From Sphingobacterium sp. N143 (GTDB taxonomy: Bacteria; Bacteroidota; Bacteroidia; Sphingobacteriales; Sphingobacteriaceae), in contig NZ_JACAIS010000009.1 in assembly GCF_030325625.1 (NCBI RefSeq), positions 62,001 through 126,000 on the forward strand: 64,000 nt of DNA, read 5' to 3'. The notes beneath the pieces were generated by a model. That model had not been told where the DNA came from, made no database searches, and worked only from the letters and a program-made list of their open reading frames with translations. Shown piece by piece: positions 24,147-33,436 of the stretch (its first letter is position 1; every line of letters starts with the position of its first letter). The position numbers and the translations under genes are program-made.

Positions 24147-26926
24147 CGGTTCATTGTTGTAAAATTATAGATCACTTTTAACATCCCATACCGACGCAGC
24201 ACATCGTTGCTCGTCTGTATAAAGGAGGTCCCATTTTGGTAGCGGTATATACCATTGTTTTTATTTAAAATATCATTCACGAATAATTGCGCCTCAAGAG
24301 ACTTGTCCTTCAAGAACTTCTTGGAAATATAGCCATTCATATTGACCACATTGATCGACTGCAAGGTCTTTGTAGCCGCCTGATAATTTTGTTGCATGGA
24401 AAGGGATATTTTGAAATCCTTCGGCAGATAATAGGTGAATTGGGAATAGGAATTGAATTTAAATGTGGTCTGATTCAACTCAGGCTGCAAATAAGAGTTC
24501 ATTTGTTCAACCCCCGGTCTCAGGGATACATAAAAGTCCATCTTATTGGCTTTATACCGATTAAAACCGATATTTGGAGCGATATTCCAGGTCTGGTTGC
24601 GGTTGAGCTGCGGTTCTTCATTGACCAAGGACAGGTAACTGTATTGACTATTGTATTGCCCTTCCATCCCTAGGTTCATCTTTAGTCCCCATTTCTTTTG
24701 TAGGACAAAGCTATATCCGCTACCCCCATATATCCGCCAGTTATCTTTGTCGATGTTGACAAATGAAATCTGCTGTGTACCTTCCTGTAGGTTGTAGCGT
24801 ATGCTGCTATTGATATTTTTCTTGCCTTGGTTTGCGCTCAAATAAACATAGATGTTTTGATCTTTCAGCTGTTTATAAGCATTGTAATTGATGGAATACG
24901 AGTTGTTAAAACCGGCTTTAAGATCCGGATTGTCCAGATATTCCACCAGCGGCTGGGCGTTTTGTTTGAGCGGCTCGATCTGTGTCAGCGAAGGCTGGAT
25001 CGTTCGCCCATTATAATAAACGCCCAGACTTCGGCTCTTGGAGATCTTATAGTTCAGTGAAAATGCCGGCCTTATGGAGGTTTGGTTTCGCTGTAAAGTT
25101 GTGTTCAGATTATTGTACGTCCTTTTGACATCCTCAAATTCCGTGAGGTTGCTCAGGTTGACCGTTAGTTTACTGGATTTATAATTTAAGGAAGCATTGA
25201 TCCCGTTTTTCAGGCTGGAAAAATCAAAATCATTCAATATGCGTTGGTCCAGTACGGTATATTCTCCCGTGGTAGGATCCCGGTCAAAAGACTGGTTCAA
25301 TGTTTCGGCACTGTTGCTGGAGAATGAATAGCCGATGGAGCCCGTTATCTTTTTGGATAGCGGTTCTGTATAGGTCAGGGAAGCTCCGTACGTATTATTG
25401 CCCAGTTTATCATTTTTATACTGGTCAATCAGGGCAGTGCTATCACTATTGTTAAAATAGTTTTCTGAAAAGTACTTGGTCCGGGAACGGTTCTGGTCCG
25501 TATTGGCATTGACATTAAAGGTGATGGACCGGCGTTCCTTCTTGAAACGGCGGGTCAGCATGGCATTGATATTAAACTTGTCCTGATCGCTATTGCGGTC
25601 TGTATTGGAGTTTGTACGCGTAATCAATTGGCCATCCAATGTACGCTGATCAGCAGCTGAACTGGATGCATTTTCCCGATTGGATTTGCTGAAGCCCATA
25701 TTGACTGTCAGGTCCGAAAGTGAATCCAACTTGTAATCATAGCGCAGGTTGGCCACATTGGTTTTGGTCTCATTCTCTGACCGGGTTATGTTATTGTCTA
25801 TCTGGGCACGCTCGGGCAGATTGTTCTGCGCATTGTATGTACTGGTATTGGCTACATCGATCTGGGTACGCTTATAATTTACATTGATCTTATGCTTATC
25901 ATCTTTCGATTTGTCTGAATAGCTGGCCCCCATATTGATCGCCTTGGGCACACCGCCGCCATTATATTTACCATCCCATCCCCCGTCGGCATCATCACCA
26001 TTGGATGAGATCATAATACCACCGCCATCCATCATCTGGATATTGCTACTTCCACCCACACCATACTTCTGGCTGTCCTCAAAGCCCAAGCCGACCATAC
26101 CATCATTGGCCAGAATACCAAATGCCGCAATTTTCTGCGCGCCTTTAAATTTATTGAGCATCACCTTTCCGCCATAGTATTGGTCGGTACCCGCACCAGC
26201 GACCGCCTGCCCAAACATGCCCTTCTTCTTATCTTCCTTCAGCTTGATATCAATGGTCTGTGTCCTTTCTCCATCATCCACTCCTGTGCGTACCGCCATG
26301 TCTGACTTCTTTTCATATACCTGAACTTTACTGACCATATCCGATCGGATGTTTTTAGTGATCAGGGTGGGGTCATCGCCAAAAAATTCTTCCCCATCCA
26401 ACAGTACCTTTTTTACTTCTTTCCCCTGCGCCGTAATCTTTCCCGATCCGTCCATGGTGATGCCCGGCAGGACTTTTAGCAAATCCTCTACTTTTGCATC
26501 TTTCTCCACTTTAAAGCTTCCGGCATCATATTCTATCGTATCCCCCTTGATCACAACCGGAATCCGCCCGTTGACCTGCACTTCATCCAACAGTAATGCA
26601 GCCTTTGCTAAAGATATGCTCCCGAGATCAAGATCGCTCGCCTCAACCTGCACATCCTTGACAAGATCGGCATATTGCGGATACGACACAATCATCTTAT
26701 AGGTCCCCGTATCCAGGTTGCTGATCTGAAACTGCCCATTTTCTTTTGTCCGGTCGAACTTGATTAAGATAGAATCTTTGGGATTGAGGAGGGCCACTGA
26801 AGCTTGATGTAGTTTTGCATGATCTTTAACATCAGTCACAGTACCCGTCAATTTATATTGTGCACGGGCAAGGGGGCCGAGGACTGAAAGCACGAGCAGC
26901 AAAAAAAAGGAATAGGCTAGTCTCAT
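24143..26926 (-). CDS. Outer-membrane beta-barrel protein with carboxypeptidase-like N-domain (TonB receptor-like)
   Basis: 927 residues. A signal peptide (MRLAYSFFLLLVLSVLGPLARA, then Q) is followed by a carboxypeptidase-regulatory-like domain (about 25-110, YKLTGTVTDVKDHAKLHQASV). A plug-like domain (about 125-215, EVKKVLLDGEEFFGDDPTLITKNI) comes next, then a long Asn/Ser-rich antiparallel barrel ending in YNFTTMNR. This order is that of the outer-membrane beta-barrel family proteins that accompany GLPGLI genes. There is no SusD-like partner, so a classical glycan-import pair is unlikely. A small Gly/Asp-rich insert (about 295-330, GGGIMISSNGDDADGGW) is unusual. The ligand is unknown; the 4-bp overlap with the GLPGLI gene is the best functional clue. 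Confidence 0.88.
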   Translation of the reverse strand: MRLAYSFFLLLVLSVLGPLARAQYKLTGTVTDVKDHAKLHQASVALLNPKDSILIKFDRTKENGQFQISNLDTGTYKMIVSYPQYADLVKDVQVEASDLDLGSISLAKAALLLDEVQVNGRIPVVIKGDTIEYDAGSFKVEKDAKVEDLLKVLPGITMDGSGKITAQGKEVKKVLLDGEEFFGDDPTLITKNIRSDMVSKVQVYEKKSDMAVRTGVDDGERTQTIDIKLKEDKKKGMFGQAVAGAGTDQYYGGKVMLNKFKGAQKIAAFGILANDGMVGLGFEDSQKYGVGGSSNIQMMDGGGIMISSNGDDADGGWDGKYNGGGVPKAINMGASYSDKSKDDKHKINVNYKRTQIDVANTSTYNAQNNLPERAQIDNNITRSENETKTNVANLRYDYKLDSLSDLTVNMGFSKSNRENASSSAADQRTLDGQLITRTNSNTDRNSDQDKFNINAMLTRRFKKERRSITFNVNANTDQNRSRTKYFSENYFNNSDSTALIDQYKNDKLGNNTYGASLTYTEPLSKKITGSIGYSFSSNSAETLNQSFDRDPTTGEYTVLDQRILNDFDFSSLKNGINASLNYKSSKLTVNLSNLTEFEDVKRTYNNLNTTLQRNQTSIRPAFSLNYKISKSRSLGVYYNGRTIQPSLTQIEPLKQNAQPLVEYLDNPDLKAGFNNSYSINYNAYKQLKDQNIYVYLSANQGKKNINSSIRYNLQEGTQQISFVNIDKDNWRIYGGSGYSFVLQKKWGLKMNLGMEGQYNSQYSYLSLVNEEPQLNRNQTWNIAPNIGFNRYKANKMDFYVSLRPGVEQMNSYLQPELNQTTFKFNSYSQFTYYLPKDFKISLSMQQNYQAATKTLQSINVVNMNGYISKKFLKDKSLEAQLFVNDILNKNNGIYRYQNGTSFIQTSNDVLRRYGMLKVIYNFTTMNR

Positions 26927-27088
26927 AAAATTTCGTTTATATATTGTTGCAGTAAAGATATCAATGTTACTACGGAAAATTCGTAAAATAATGTTAAATA
27001 ATTATGTAATTAAAAAATATATAGAAAAACATTAAAAAAAACAGGGTATTTAATATCATTAAGGGCAACTAACAGCAAATATAAGAAA

Positions 27089-27130
27089 TAAAAAAAGAGG
27101 TGTAACGGATCCGTTACACCTCTTTTTTTA
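27089..27130. terminator. 42 bp perfect palindromic terminator after the Rrf2 gene
   Basis: A perfect inverted repeat centred between 27109 and 27110 with core GAGGTGTAACGGA/TCCGTTACACCTC, an A-tract on the left and a T-tract on the right, so it can terminate in both directions. It lies 17 bp after the leftward Rrf2 stop. Confidence 0.9.
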
Positions 27131-27146
27131 AATCCCCTAGTAGATT

Positions 27147-27596
27147 TTATTTCGTCTCATCCACATTCAGGTTCAACTCTTTTTCTTTATTGATTAAATG
27201 CGCGATGCTCGTATCGTTCAAAATCTGCAGCATGGCATTTCTCACTTCAACAAACGTATCACGGATACCACAGGCATGTTCTTCCGTACATTCTTCACAG
27301 GAACGATAAAAATTTAAACTGACGCAGGGTAGCAGCGCGATAGGTCCGTCAATGAGACGCATGACCTGTGATAAGAAGACATCTTCTGGAGCCTTATTGA
27401 GGCTATAGCCGCCACCGGCGCCCTTCTTGCTGTAAAGAATGCCCGCATTCCGCATTTCAAGGAGGATCTGTTCCAGAAATTTCTTTGGAATATTTTCTTC
27501 CTGTGCAATCTTGACGATTTGCATAGGCTCATTCCCATAATTACGACCAAGCACCATAAGTGCTTTTATAGCATATTTTGTCTTTTTGGAAAGCAT
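27147..27596 (-). CDS. Rrf2-family transcriptional regulator
   Basis: 149 residues with the typical Rrf2 opening MLSKKTKYAIKALMVLGRNYGNEPMQIVKIAQEENIPKKFLEQIL, a winged helix-turn-helix, followed by the beta-wing SKKGAGGGYSLNK. The C-terminal part has a Cys cluster (LPCVSLNFYRSCEECTEEHACG) with five Cys, of which three could hold an Fe-S cluster as in IscR/NsrR. It is therefore probably a redox, iron or NO-responsive DNA-binding regulator. It is monocistronic, and no isc/suf or cysteine-synthesis genes are adjacent, so the targets cannot be named. It may regulate itself through the promoter at 27622. Confidence 0.92.
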   Translation of the reverse strand: MLSKKTKYAIKALMVLGRNYGNEPMQIVKIAQEENIPKKFLEQILLEMRNAGILYSKKGAGGGYSLNKAPEDVFLSQVMRLIDGPIALLPCVSLNFYRSCEECTEEHACGIRDTFVEVRNAMLQILNDTSIAHLINKEKELNLNVDETK

Positions 27597-27621
27597 AATT
27601 TGTTTACCCCCTGTTAAATTG

Positions 27622-27629
27622 CAAATTTA
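27622..27629 (-). promoter_or_regulatory. -7 box TAAATTTG upstream of the Rrf2 gene
   Basis: The minus strand reads TAAATTTG followed by C, 25 nt before the ATG at 27596. The -33 position is T-rich (TTTTA) without a TTG. Confidence 0.5.
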
Positions 27630-27778
27630 CGTTTTTTATTCAATAGAATAAAACCCGCCTGAATTCGGCCGCTTTGCCGTTCCCCAGGATACATTAAGGC
27701 CTATTTACCCCTGCAACCCAGTGCCCAATTGCCCCTCCTGTGAAGCCCATGGAGACAGCAAACCTATAGACAGCAAGA

Positions 27779-27828
27779 ACCCTCAGCACTATCCACCCAG
27801 GATTAGAGGCGACAATAGTGCTGAGGGT
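27779..27828. terminator. Hairpin downstream of the PafA-like phosphatase
   Basis: ACCCTCAGCACTAT and ATAGTGCTGAGGGT are perfect 14-nt inverted arms separated by 22 nt. It lies 24 bp after the leftward phosphatase stop. Only a weak T-rich tail follows on the minus strand. Confidence 0.6.
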
Positions 27829-27852
27829 TTTGTATCCAAGGCGATCGTAAGC

Positions 27853-29496
27853 TTACTGTCCCAAAACTTCAGTAATGGGTTTACCGATACTGCCGTTTGG
27901 CTCCGTAATATGCAATAAGGATGAGATTGTCGGAGCAATGTCAACAATATGTACCTCGGTGTTGGACACACCTGGCTTAATGCCCCAGCCCATAAATACC
28001 AATGGAATATGGGAGTCATATCCCGACCAGGTACCATGCGTGGTTCCTGTAGAACGCGGTGTACCATCATACCATTGTGGCTCGCAGACAATCTGAATAA
28101 CCCCGCTGCGCTTAAAATTATATCCATTGATCATTTTCTCACGGATGGGTTGTGGAATCATCAGGCTTTCCCCTTTTTCCATGTCGGCCACATAAGCAAC
28201 CCCCTCCGTATGACGCAATTCGCGGATGATCGTCGCTTTGATCTTATCCCTGTCCAATTGTAATGAATCGATCATCTGATTGTTCAGGTGCACTTGATAG
28301 TTCATTAAGCTCTTGACAATCTTTTCCTGACCAAAATCCGCTTTCAATTTTTTATTCAGATCGGAGATGATCTGACGCGAGTAGAAATAGCCGCCATTAC
28401 CCCTCATATCCATATAAAACCTGGAGTTATAGGAAGCGCCATGATCTGCTGTCAAGAAGAATGTATAATTCCCTTTGCCCACCGTATTGTCCAGGTAGCT
28501 AAAAAAATCTGCCAGCTGTTTATCCAATTGCAGGTAAATATCTTCGATCTCCACGGCTGTCAGCGAATAACGGTGCCCCACATAATCTGTTGCCGAAAGG
28601 CTCACACACAGAAAATCTGTATTTTTGGTCGGATTATTTCCCATCTGTTCATGCTTGATCGCTTCCATGGCCAGGTCTAACGTCAGTTGATTCCCCATTG
28701 GCGTTGTCTTGATCAATTCGTAGCCCTCATCTTTCATCAACTTGGATGTTGCACGAGGTAATGTAGGCTTATCCTCACCAGGATATTTTCCTTCATAGCT
28801 ATTATCATCGGCAATGCTATTGGCAGCATAGGTACTGACATCATACATTGGCTTCCAGTCACCTTTTAGGTATTTATCCGCCAATTTTTTCTTATTGAAA
28901 TCAACCAGCCATTTTGGCAATTGGTCCATATAAAAATTGGAGGTGATCCAATCGCCGGATTTTGCTTCAAACCAGTATGCTGCATCGGCAAAATGTCCCG
29001 CAGGCAAAATGCCGCCTCTATCCTTAATCGCGATACCGATGACTTTGGACTTAAAGTTTGAGGCCAATTTCAATTGGTCAGTCACTGTCGAAGCCAGTAG
29101 ATTGCGTGGAGATTGCTGCCCTTCTTTGGCTGTTGTCCCAACACCGACCACATAATCATCTTGGGTACAGTACATGTTCTTTCCGGTCTGCTCCTCAATC
29201 CAGTCATTGCCCGCAATACCATGTATGGAAGGTACAGACCCTGTATACACCGAACTGTGACCAATGGCAGTATAGGTCGGAATATAATTGATCAAGGTAT
29301 TCTCGCAGGAGAACCCCTCTTTGAGCAACCGTTTGAAACCATCGTTTCCATACCGATCCGCAAAACGGTACAAATAATCCCAGCGCATCTGATCGACCAT
29401 CAGACCGACAACCAATTTAGGTCTTTCCGGTTGCTGTGCCATGGCAGAAAATACGGCCATGCCGAGGACAACACTTAAGAAAAATCTTTTAATCAT
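27853..29496 (-). CDS. pafA: PafA-like alkaline phosphatase (phosphomonoesterase)
   Basis: 547 residues with a signal peptide (MIKRFFLSVVLGMAVFSAMA, then Q). Motifs of the alkaline-phosphatase superfamily are complete: first metal Asp in GLMVDQMRWD, the Thr nucleophile in NYIPTYTAIGHSS, Asn in GIAGNDW, the Lys/Arg pair in AIKDRGGILPAGH, metal ligands in ATDYVGHRYS and LTADHGA, and His in TTHGTWSG. The combination of the GNDW Asn and the KxR pair is that of the Elizabethkingia PafA monoesterase rather than of a phosphodiesterase. It would be a periplasmic enzyme releasing phosphate from organic monoesters. No Pho box can be recognised. It is the only gene in its unit, followed by a hairpin. 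Confidence 0.9.
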   Translation of the reverse strand: MIKRFFLSVVLGMAVFSAMAQQPERPKLVVGLMVDQMRWDYLYRFADRYGNDGFKRLLKEGFSCENTLINYIPTYTAIGHSSVYTGSVPSIHGIAGNDWIEEQTGKNMYCTQDDYVVGVGTTAKEGQQSPRNLLASTVTDQLKLASNFKSKVIGIAIKDRGGILPAGHFADAAYWFEAKSGDWITSNFYMDQLPKWLVDFNKKKLADKYLKGDWKPMYDVSTYAANSIADDNSYEGKYPGEDKPTLPRATSKLMKDEGYELIKTTPMGNQLTLDLAMEAIKHEQMGNNPTKNTDFLCVSLSATDYVGHRYSLTAVEIEDIYLQLDKQLADFFSYLDNTVGKGNYTFFLTADHGASYNSRFYMDMRGNGGYFYSRQIISDLNKKLKADFGQEKIVKSLMNYQVHLNNQMIDSLQLDRDKIKATIIRELRHTEGVAYVADMEKGESLMIPQPIREKMINGYNFKRSGVIQIVCEPQWYDGTPRSTGTTHGTWSGYDSHIPLVFMGWGIKPGVSNTEVHIVDIAPTISSLLHITEPNGSIGKPITEVLGQ

Positions 29497-29541
29497 AATA
29501 GTATTTAGTATTGAGTAATTAGTATTTAGATTTTAGTTGTG

Positions 29542-29576
29542 CAAACCTTTGGTTTACTAACATGATCTTTCATTCC
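29542..29576. repeat. 35 bp intergenic repeat, copy A
   Basis: CAAACCTTTGGTTTACTAAC at the left end continues to CATTCC. It matches 43421-43455 at 29 of 35 positions. Both copies are preceded by low-complexity TAGTATTGAG-like sequence. Function unknown. Confidence 0.5.
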
Positions 29577-29654
29577 TTGCTCTTTAATCTTCGTTGTTAC
29601 CCGCAGTATCCGGAATACGAATCTATCGCTTAATAACGTATGCTAAAGTAGGAT

Positions 29655-32459
29655 TTAATCCGTTAAATGAGCTTTTAAATATTGTCCTGTATAAGAATCT
29701 TTACAATTCACAAGCTCCTCGGGAAGTCCCGCAAAAACCAATTGTCCCCCTTTGTTTCCGCCTTCAGGGCCAATATCAATAACCCAGTCTGCCGACTTGA
29801 TCATGTCCATATTATGCTCAATCACCAGGATACTATTACCCAGTGAAATGAGGGCATCAAAAGATTTGAGCAATTTTTTTATATCCTGAAAATGCAGGCC
29901 CGTCGTAGGCTCATCAAAGATAAACAGTGTTTTCTTACTGTTATTGCCCTTGATCAAAAAGGAAGCTAGTTTGATCCGTTGCGCCTCACCACCTGAAAGC
30001 GTACTGGAAGACTGTCCTAATTTAACATAGCCCAGACCAACATCCTGCAAAGGCTGTAATTTGGCCAGTATTTTGGGCTGGTCATCAAAAAAAACGATGG
30101 CCTCATCCACACTCAGCTCCAAAACATCGGCCACAGACTTACCCTTATACTGCACATCCAGGACAAACTGCTTAAAACGCTTTCCTCCACAGGCTTCACA
30201 TGGCAGAACAATATCCGCCATAAACTGCATCTCGATCTTAACCTCGCCTTCCCCCTGACAGACATCACATCGACCACCTTCCACATTAAAAGAAAATGCT
30301 GCGGGTTTTAATCCTGCAGCCTTTGCCGCAGCCTGATTTGCATAGAGTGCCCTTATTTCATCCCAGGCCTTGACATAGGTGACCGGATTAGATCTTGACG
30401 ACCGCCCGATGGGATTCTGGTCCACCATCTCGATTTGTTCAACCTGGTTAATATCACCTTCAATAGCATCATAAACCCCTGTCTGTTCACCGGAATAATT
30501 GCCGATTGCTTTTTGCAGTCCCGGATAAAGGATCCGTTTCACCAGGGAAGTCTTACCCGATCCCGACACACCCGATACGACCGTAAATGTATGCAATGGG
30601 AACTGGACATCGATACCTTGGAGGTTATTCTCATGGGCACCCTTGACCGTAATGCTATTGGACCATGGCCGACGTTTTTTGGGGATTTCAATCCGGCTTT
30701 TCCCACTCAGATATTGGCCTGTTAGGCTTTCATCATCTTTCAGGATCTCGTCGTATGTGCCCGCAAATACCATCTCACCACCGTTGATTCCGGCCTCAGG
30801 TCCGATATCAATCAGGTAATCCGCCGCTTCCATCATCTCCTGTTCATGCTCCACCACCACCACGGTATTGCCCACATCGCGGAGCGACTTGAGTACTGAA
30901 ATCAGGCGCTGGGTGTCCCGTGGATGCAATCCGATACTCGGTTCATCCAGCACATAAATAGATCCGACCAGGGAACTGCCGAGGGAAGTTGCTAAATTGA
31001 TCCGTTGGGATTCGCCCCCCGAAAGCGTATTGGACAGCCGGTTCAGGGTCAGATAGCTGAGCCCGACATCGCAGAGAAACTGCAGGCGGTTATTGATTTC
31101 GGCCAAAAGGCGCTTGGCGATGACCTGCTCATTACCGGCCAGCGGTAAGGTTTTAAAAAACTCCAGTGCTTCTTCCAAAGGCATCAGGACAATATCGGTG
31201 ATCGATCTGCCGCCCACTTTGACATAGGTAGCATCTTTACGAAGCCGTGTGCCCCGACAGTCCGGACAATCGGTTTTACCCCGATAACGTGACAGCATCA
31301 CCCGGTATTGAATTTTATAGGTCTGTTCTTCAAGCTCCTCAAAAAATTGATTTAGCCCTGAAAAATAACTGTTTCCTGTCCAGAGCAGTTCCTTCTGCTG
31401 TGGAGTCAGATCAGCATAGGCCCGGTGTATCGGAAAATCAAACTTTAAAGAGTTTTTGACCAGCACCTGAAGCCATTCACCCATCTTTTCCCCCCGCCAA
31501 GGTGCAATAGCACCATCATATACGGAGCGGCTCTTATCCGGAATAACAAGGTCGGGATCTATACCGATGATTTTCCCGTAGCCCTCGCATCGGCGGCAGG
31601 CCCCATAAGGATTGTTGAAGCTAAAAAAGTTGGGCGTAGGCTCCTCAAAAGTGATTCCATCGAGCTCAAATTTATGGGAGAAGTGATGTCTTTCACCATT
31701 TTCTTCCACATATAACTCGCCTTTTCCTTCAAAAAATCCAGTTTGAATGGAATCTGATAAGCGGTTGACCGTATCCTCATCCTCTTCTTCTATCCGTATA
31801 CGGTCCACAACAATCAGAATCTCACCGTCTTGAACGGGCGCATTTTCAATGCCCTTGTCGTCAATAATCTGTTCGATTTTCTGCATCTGCCCCTGATACA
31901 CTACACGGACAAATCCTTTCTGCAGTAATAGCGACAGCTCTTCCTTTAATTTACGCCCATGTGAAGGGATCAGCGGGGACAGCAGCGTCACCGACTTTCC
32001 GGCACCAAGCTGGATGGCAAAATCGACGACAGAACTTACACTATCTTTGGTCACCTCCCTGCCCGACACGGGGGAGATGGTCTTCCCAATGCGGGCGTAA
32101 AGCAATTTGAGATAATCGTAAATCTCGGTGGATGTCCCTACTGTAGAACGCGGATTGCTGGTAATGACCCGCTGTTCAATGGCAATCGCCGGGGCAATGC
32201 CTTTGATATAATCCACTTCAGGTTTATTCATCCGGCCCATAAACTGTCTGGCATAGGACGACAGGCTCTCCACATAACGCCGCTGCCCTTCCGCATACAG
32301 CGTGTCAAAAGCCAAGGAAGACTTCCCTGACCCGGACATACCGGTAATAACAACCAATTTATTTTTGGGGATGTCCACGTCAATATTTTTTAAGTTATTG
32401 ACCCTTGCCCCTTTTATCTGAATATATTCTTTTGGTGTATGCTCCACTTTTTTACGCAT
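29655..32459 (-). CDS. uvrA: Excinuclease ABC subunit A
   Basis: 934 residues from the ATG at 32459 (MRKKVEHTPKEYIQIKGARV); an in-frame ATG at 32480 adds seven residues. Two ABC modules are visible. The first has Walker A GMSGSGKSSLAFDTLYAEGQRR, then a UvrB-binding region and LSGGESQRINLA. The second has GVSGSGKTSLVKRIL and LSGGEAQRIKLA, with the insertion zinc finger CDVCQGEGEVKIEMQFMADIVLPCEACGG. The first zinc-binding segment (SFNNPYGACRRCEGYG) keeps only one Cys pair; the upstream CxxC seen in E. coli is absent. It would recognise DNA damage in nucleotide excision repair. It is transcribed alone. Confidence 0.97.
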   Translation of the reverse strand: MRKKVEHTPKEYIQIKGARVNNLKNIDVDIPKNKLVVITGMSGSGKSSLAFDTLYAEGQRRYVESLSSYARQFMGRMNKPEVDYIKGIAPAIAIEQRVITSNPRSTVGTSTEIYDYLKLLYARIGKTISPVSGREVTKDSVSSVVDFAIQLGAGKSVTLLSPLIPSHGRKLKEELSLLLQKGFVRVVYQGQMQKIEQIIDDKGIENAPVQDGEILIVVDRIRIEEEDEDTVNRLSDSIQTGFFEGKGELYVEENGERHHFSHKFELDGITFEEPTPNFFSFNNPYGACRRCEGYGKIIGIDPDLVIPDKSRSVYDGAIAPWRGEKMGEWLQVLVKNSLKFDFPIHRAYADLTPQQKELLWTGNSYFSGLNQFFEELEEQTYKIQYRVMLSRYRGKTDCPDCRGTRLRKDATYVKVGGRSITDIVLMPLEEALEFFKTLPLAGNEQVIAKRLLAEINNRLQFLCDVGLSYLTLNRLSNTLSGGESQRINLATSLGSSLVGSIYVLDEPSIGLHPRDTQRLISVLKSLRDVGNTVVVVEHEQEMMEAADYLIDIGPEAGINGGEMVFAGTYDEILKDDESLTGQYLSGKSRIEIPKKRRPWSNSITVKGAHENNLQGIDVQFPLHTFTVVSGVSGSGKTSLVKRILYPGLQKAIGNYSGEQTGVYDAIEGDINQVEQIEMVDQNPIGRSSRSNPVTYVKAWDEIRALYANQAAAKAAGLKPAAFSFNVEGGRCDVCQGEGEVKIEMQFMADIVLPCEACGGKRFKQFVLDVQYKGKSVADVLELSVDEAIVFFDDQPKILAKLQPLQDVGLGYVKLGQSSSTLSGGEAQRIKLASFLIKGNNSKKTLFIFDEPTTGLHFQDIKKLLKSFDALISLGNSILVIEHNMDMIKSADWVIDIGPEGGNKGGQLVFAGLPEELVNCKDSYTGQYLKAHLTD

Positions 32460-32818
32460 AATGATCCTTATCTCACACAAAGTTACGTAATCTTGACTGA
32501 TTATGACCCTTTATGAATGAAAAGCCCCGTCGAAAAAATGAACAGCTATAGCGATGGCATCATCTGCCGCCCATGCCGTCAACGTGCTATTCGTCAACGG
32601 GGTTTTTCCTTAGCGGTCATGCTATTATAGGGGCCTGATTAAAACGGGCAAATTAATTCCTGCGCAATTTTAATTTACCAAACAATTATTTTAAAATAAT
32701 ACACATATACCGTTAATCCTTCTTAAATTCCCCTAGTCTTAGAAATATAGTTTTTTTACTAATCGTGTAGCAAAAGGAACGCAAATAGCGTTCAATAAAT
32801 AAAAATTAAAAGATCGTT
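32460..32818. other. Divergent uvrA/ecotin intergenic region with a long-range hairpin
   Basis: No coding gene is seen. At 32525-32530 CCCCGT can pair with ACGGGG at 32597-32602, which is followed by TTTTT, enclosing about 66 nt. Inside are a GGCAT/ATGCC hairpin and two copies of CGTCAACG (32577 and 32592). It may encode a small RNA or be a decayed terminator. GAACGC/GCGTTC at 32777-32793 forms a small hairpin in the ecotin 5' region. Confidence 0.35.
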
Positions 32819-33325
32819 ATGAGAAAAAATATATTGAAAGTGATGGTTATGATGCTGTTTGCCATAGTTGCATCAACAACAGTAAGTCAAGCTCAAATGG
32901 TAATAGACAAAATAGACTTGGGTATCTTTCCTTCCCCAGAAAAGGGATATAAGAAAATGGTCATTGAAGTTCCCCATTCGGACAATGACAAAAATAAAAA
33001 AATTGAATTCGCTGTCGGTAAATGGATGGAAGTAGATGGCTGCAATACCTTCAACTTATCGGGGACATTGGAAAAGAAAGACCTTCAGGGCTGGGGTTAC
33101 GATTATTATGTCTTTAAAACCAACGGAAATGTAGCGAGTACCATGATGGCCTGCCCCGATAAAGCAAAAAGAAATCTTTTTGTTTCCGCTCAGCCCGAAA
33201 CCCTACGTTACAATAGAAGAATGCCTATTGTCATTTATGTCCCTGAAGCATATGACGTGCAGTTCAAAATTTACACGACTGATGGCGACAGCTACCGTGC
33301 AGCAGAAGTAAGATCTAAAAAATAA
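32819..33325 (+). CDS. eco: Ecotin-family serine protease inhibitor
   Basis: 168 residues with a signal peptide (MRKNILKVMVMMLFAIVAST…SQA). The mature part aligns along its length to E. coli ecotin: EKGYKKMVIEVP, KWMEVDGCN, GWGYDYYVFK, STMMACPDKAKR, LRYNRRMPIVIYVPE and VQFKIYTTD. The reactive-site loop STMM (Met109-Met110) and the supporting disulfide pair (Cys75, Cys112) are conserved, so it should inhibit a broad range of trypsin- and elastase-like proteases as a dimer in the periplasm. The bacterium may need it against host, predator or competitor proteases. It is monocistronic and ends in a strong terminator shared with typA. Confidence 0.93.
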   Translation: MRKNILKVMVMMLFAIVASTTVSQAQMVIDKIDLGIFPSPEKGYKKMVIEVPHSDNDKNKKIEFAVGKWMEVDGCNTFNLSGTLEKKDLQGWGYDYYVFKTNGNVASTMMACPDKAKRNLFVSAQPETLRYNRRMPIVIYVPEAYDVQFKIYTTDGDSYRAAEVRSKK

Positions 33326-33353
33326 CGAAAGATTTCGCAGAACCTGAAATCAC

Positions 33354-33391
33354 AAAAAAAGCCATCGAAAGAAGTTTCGATGGCTTTTTTT
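33354..33391. terminator. Bidirectional terminator between eco and typA
   Basis: AAAAAAAGCCATCGAAA and TTTCGATGGCTTTTTTT are perfect arms around GAAG. The genes converge on it. Confidence 0.92.
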
Positions 33392-33436
33392 ATGTGGTAC
33401 ACCTGAGGTATCAATACCCCCGATGCATGCTAATGA

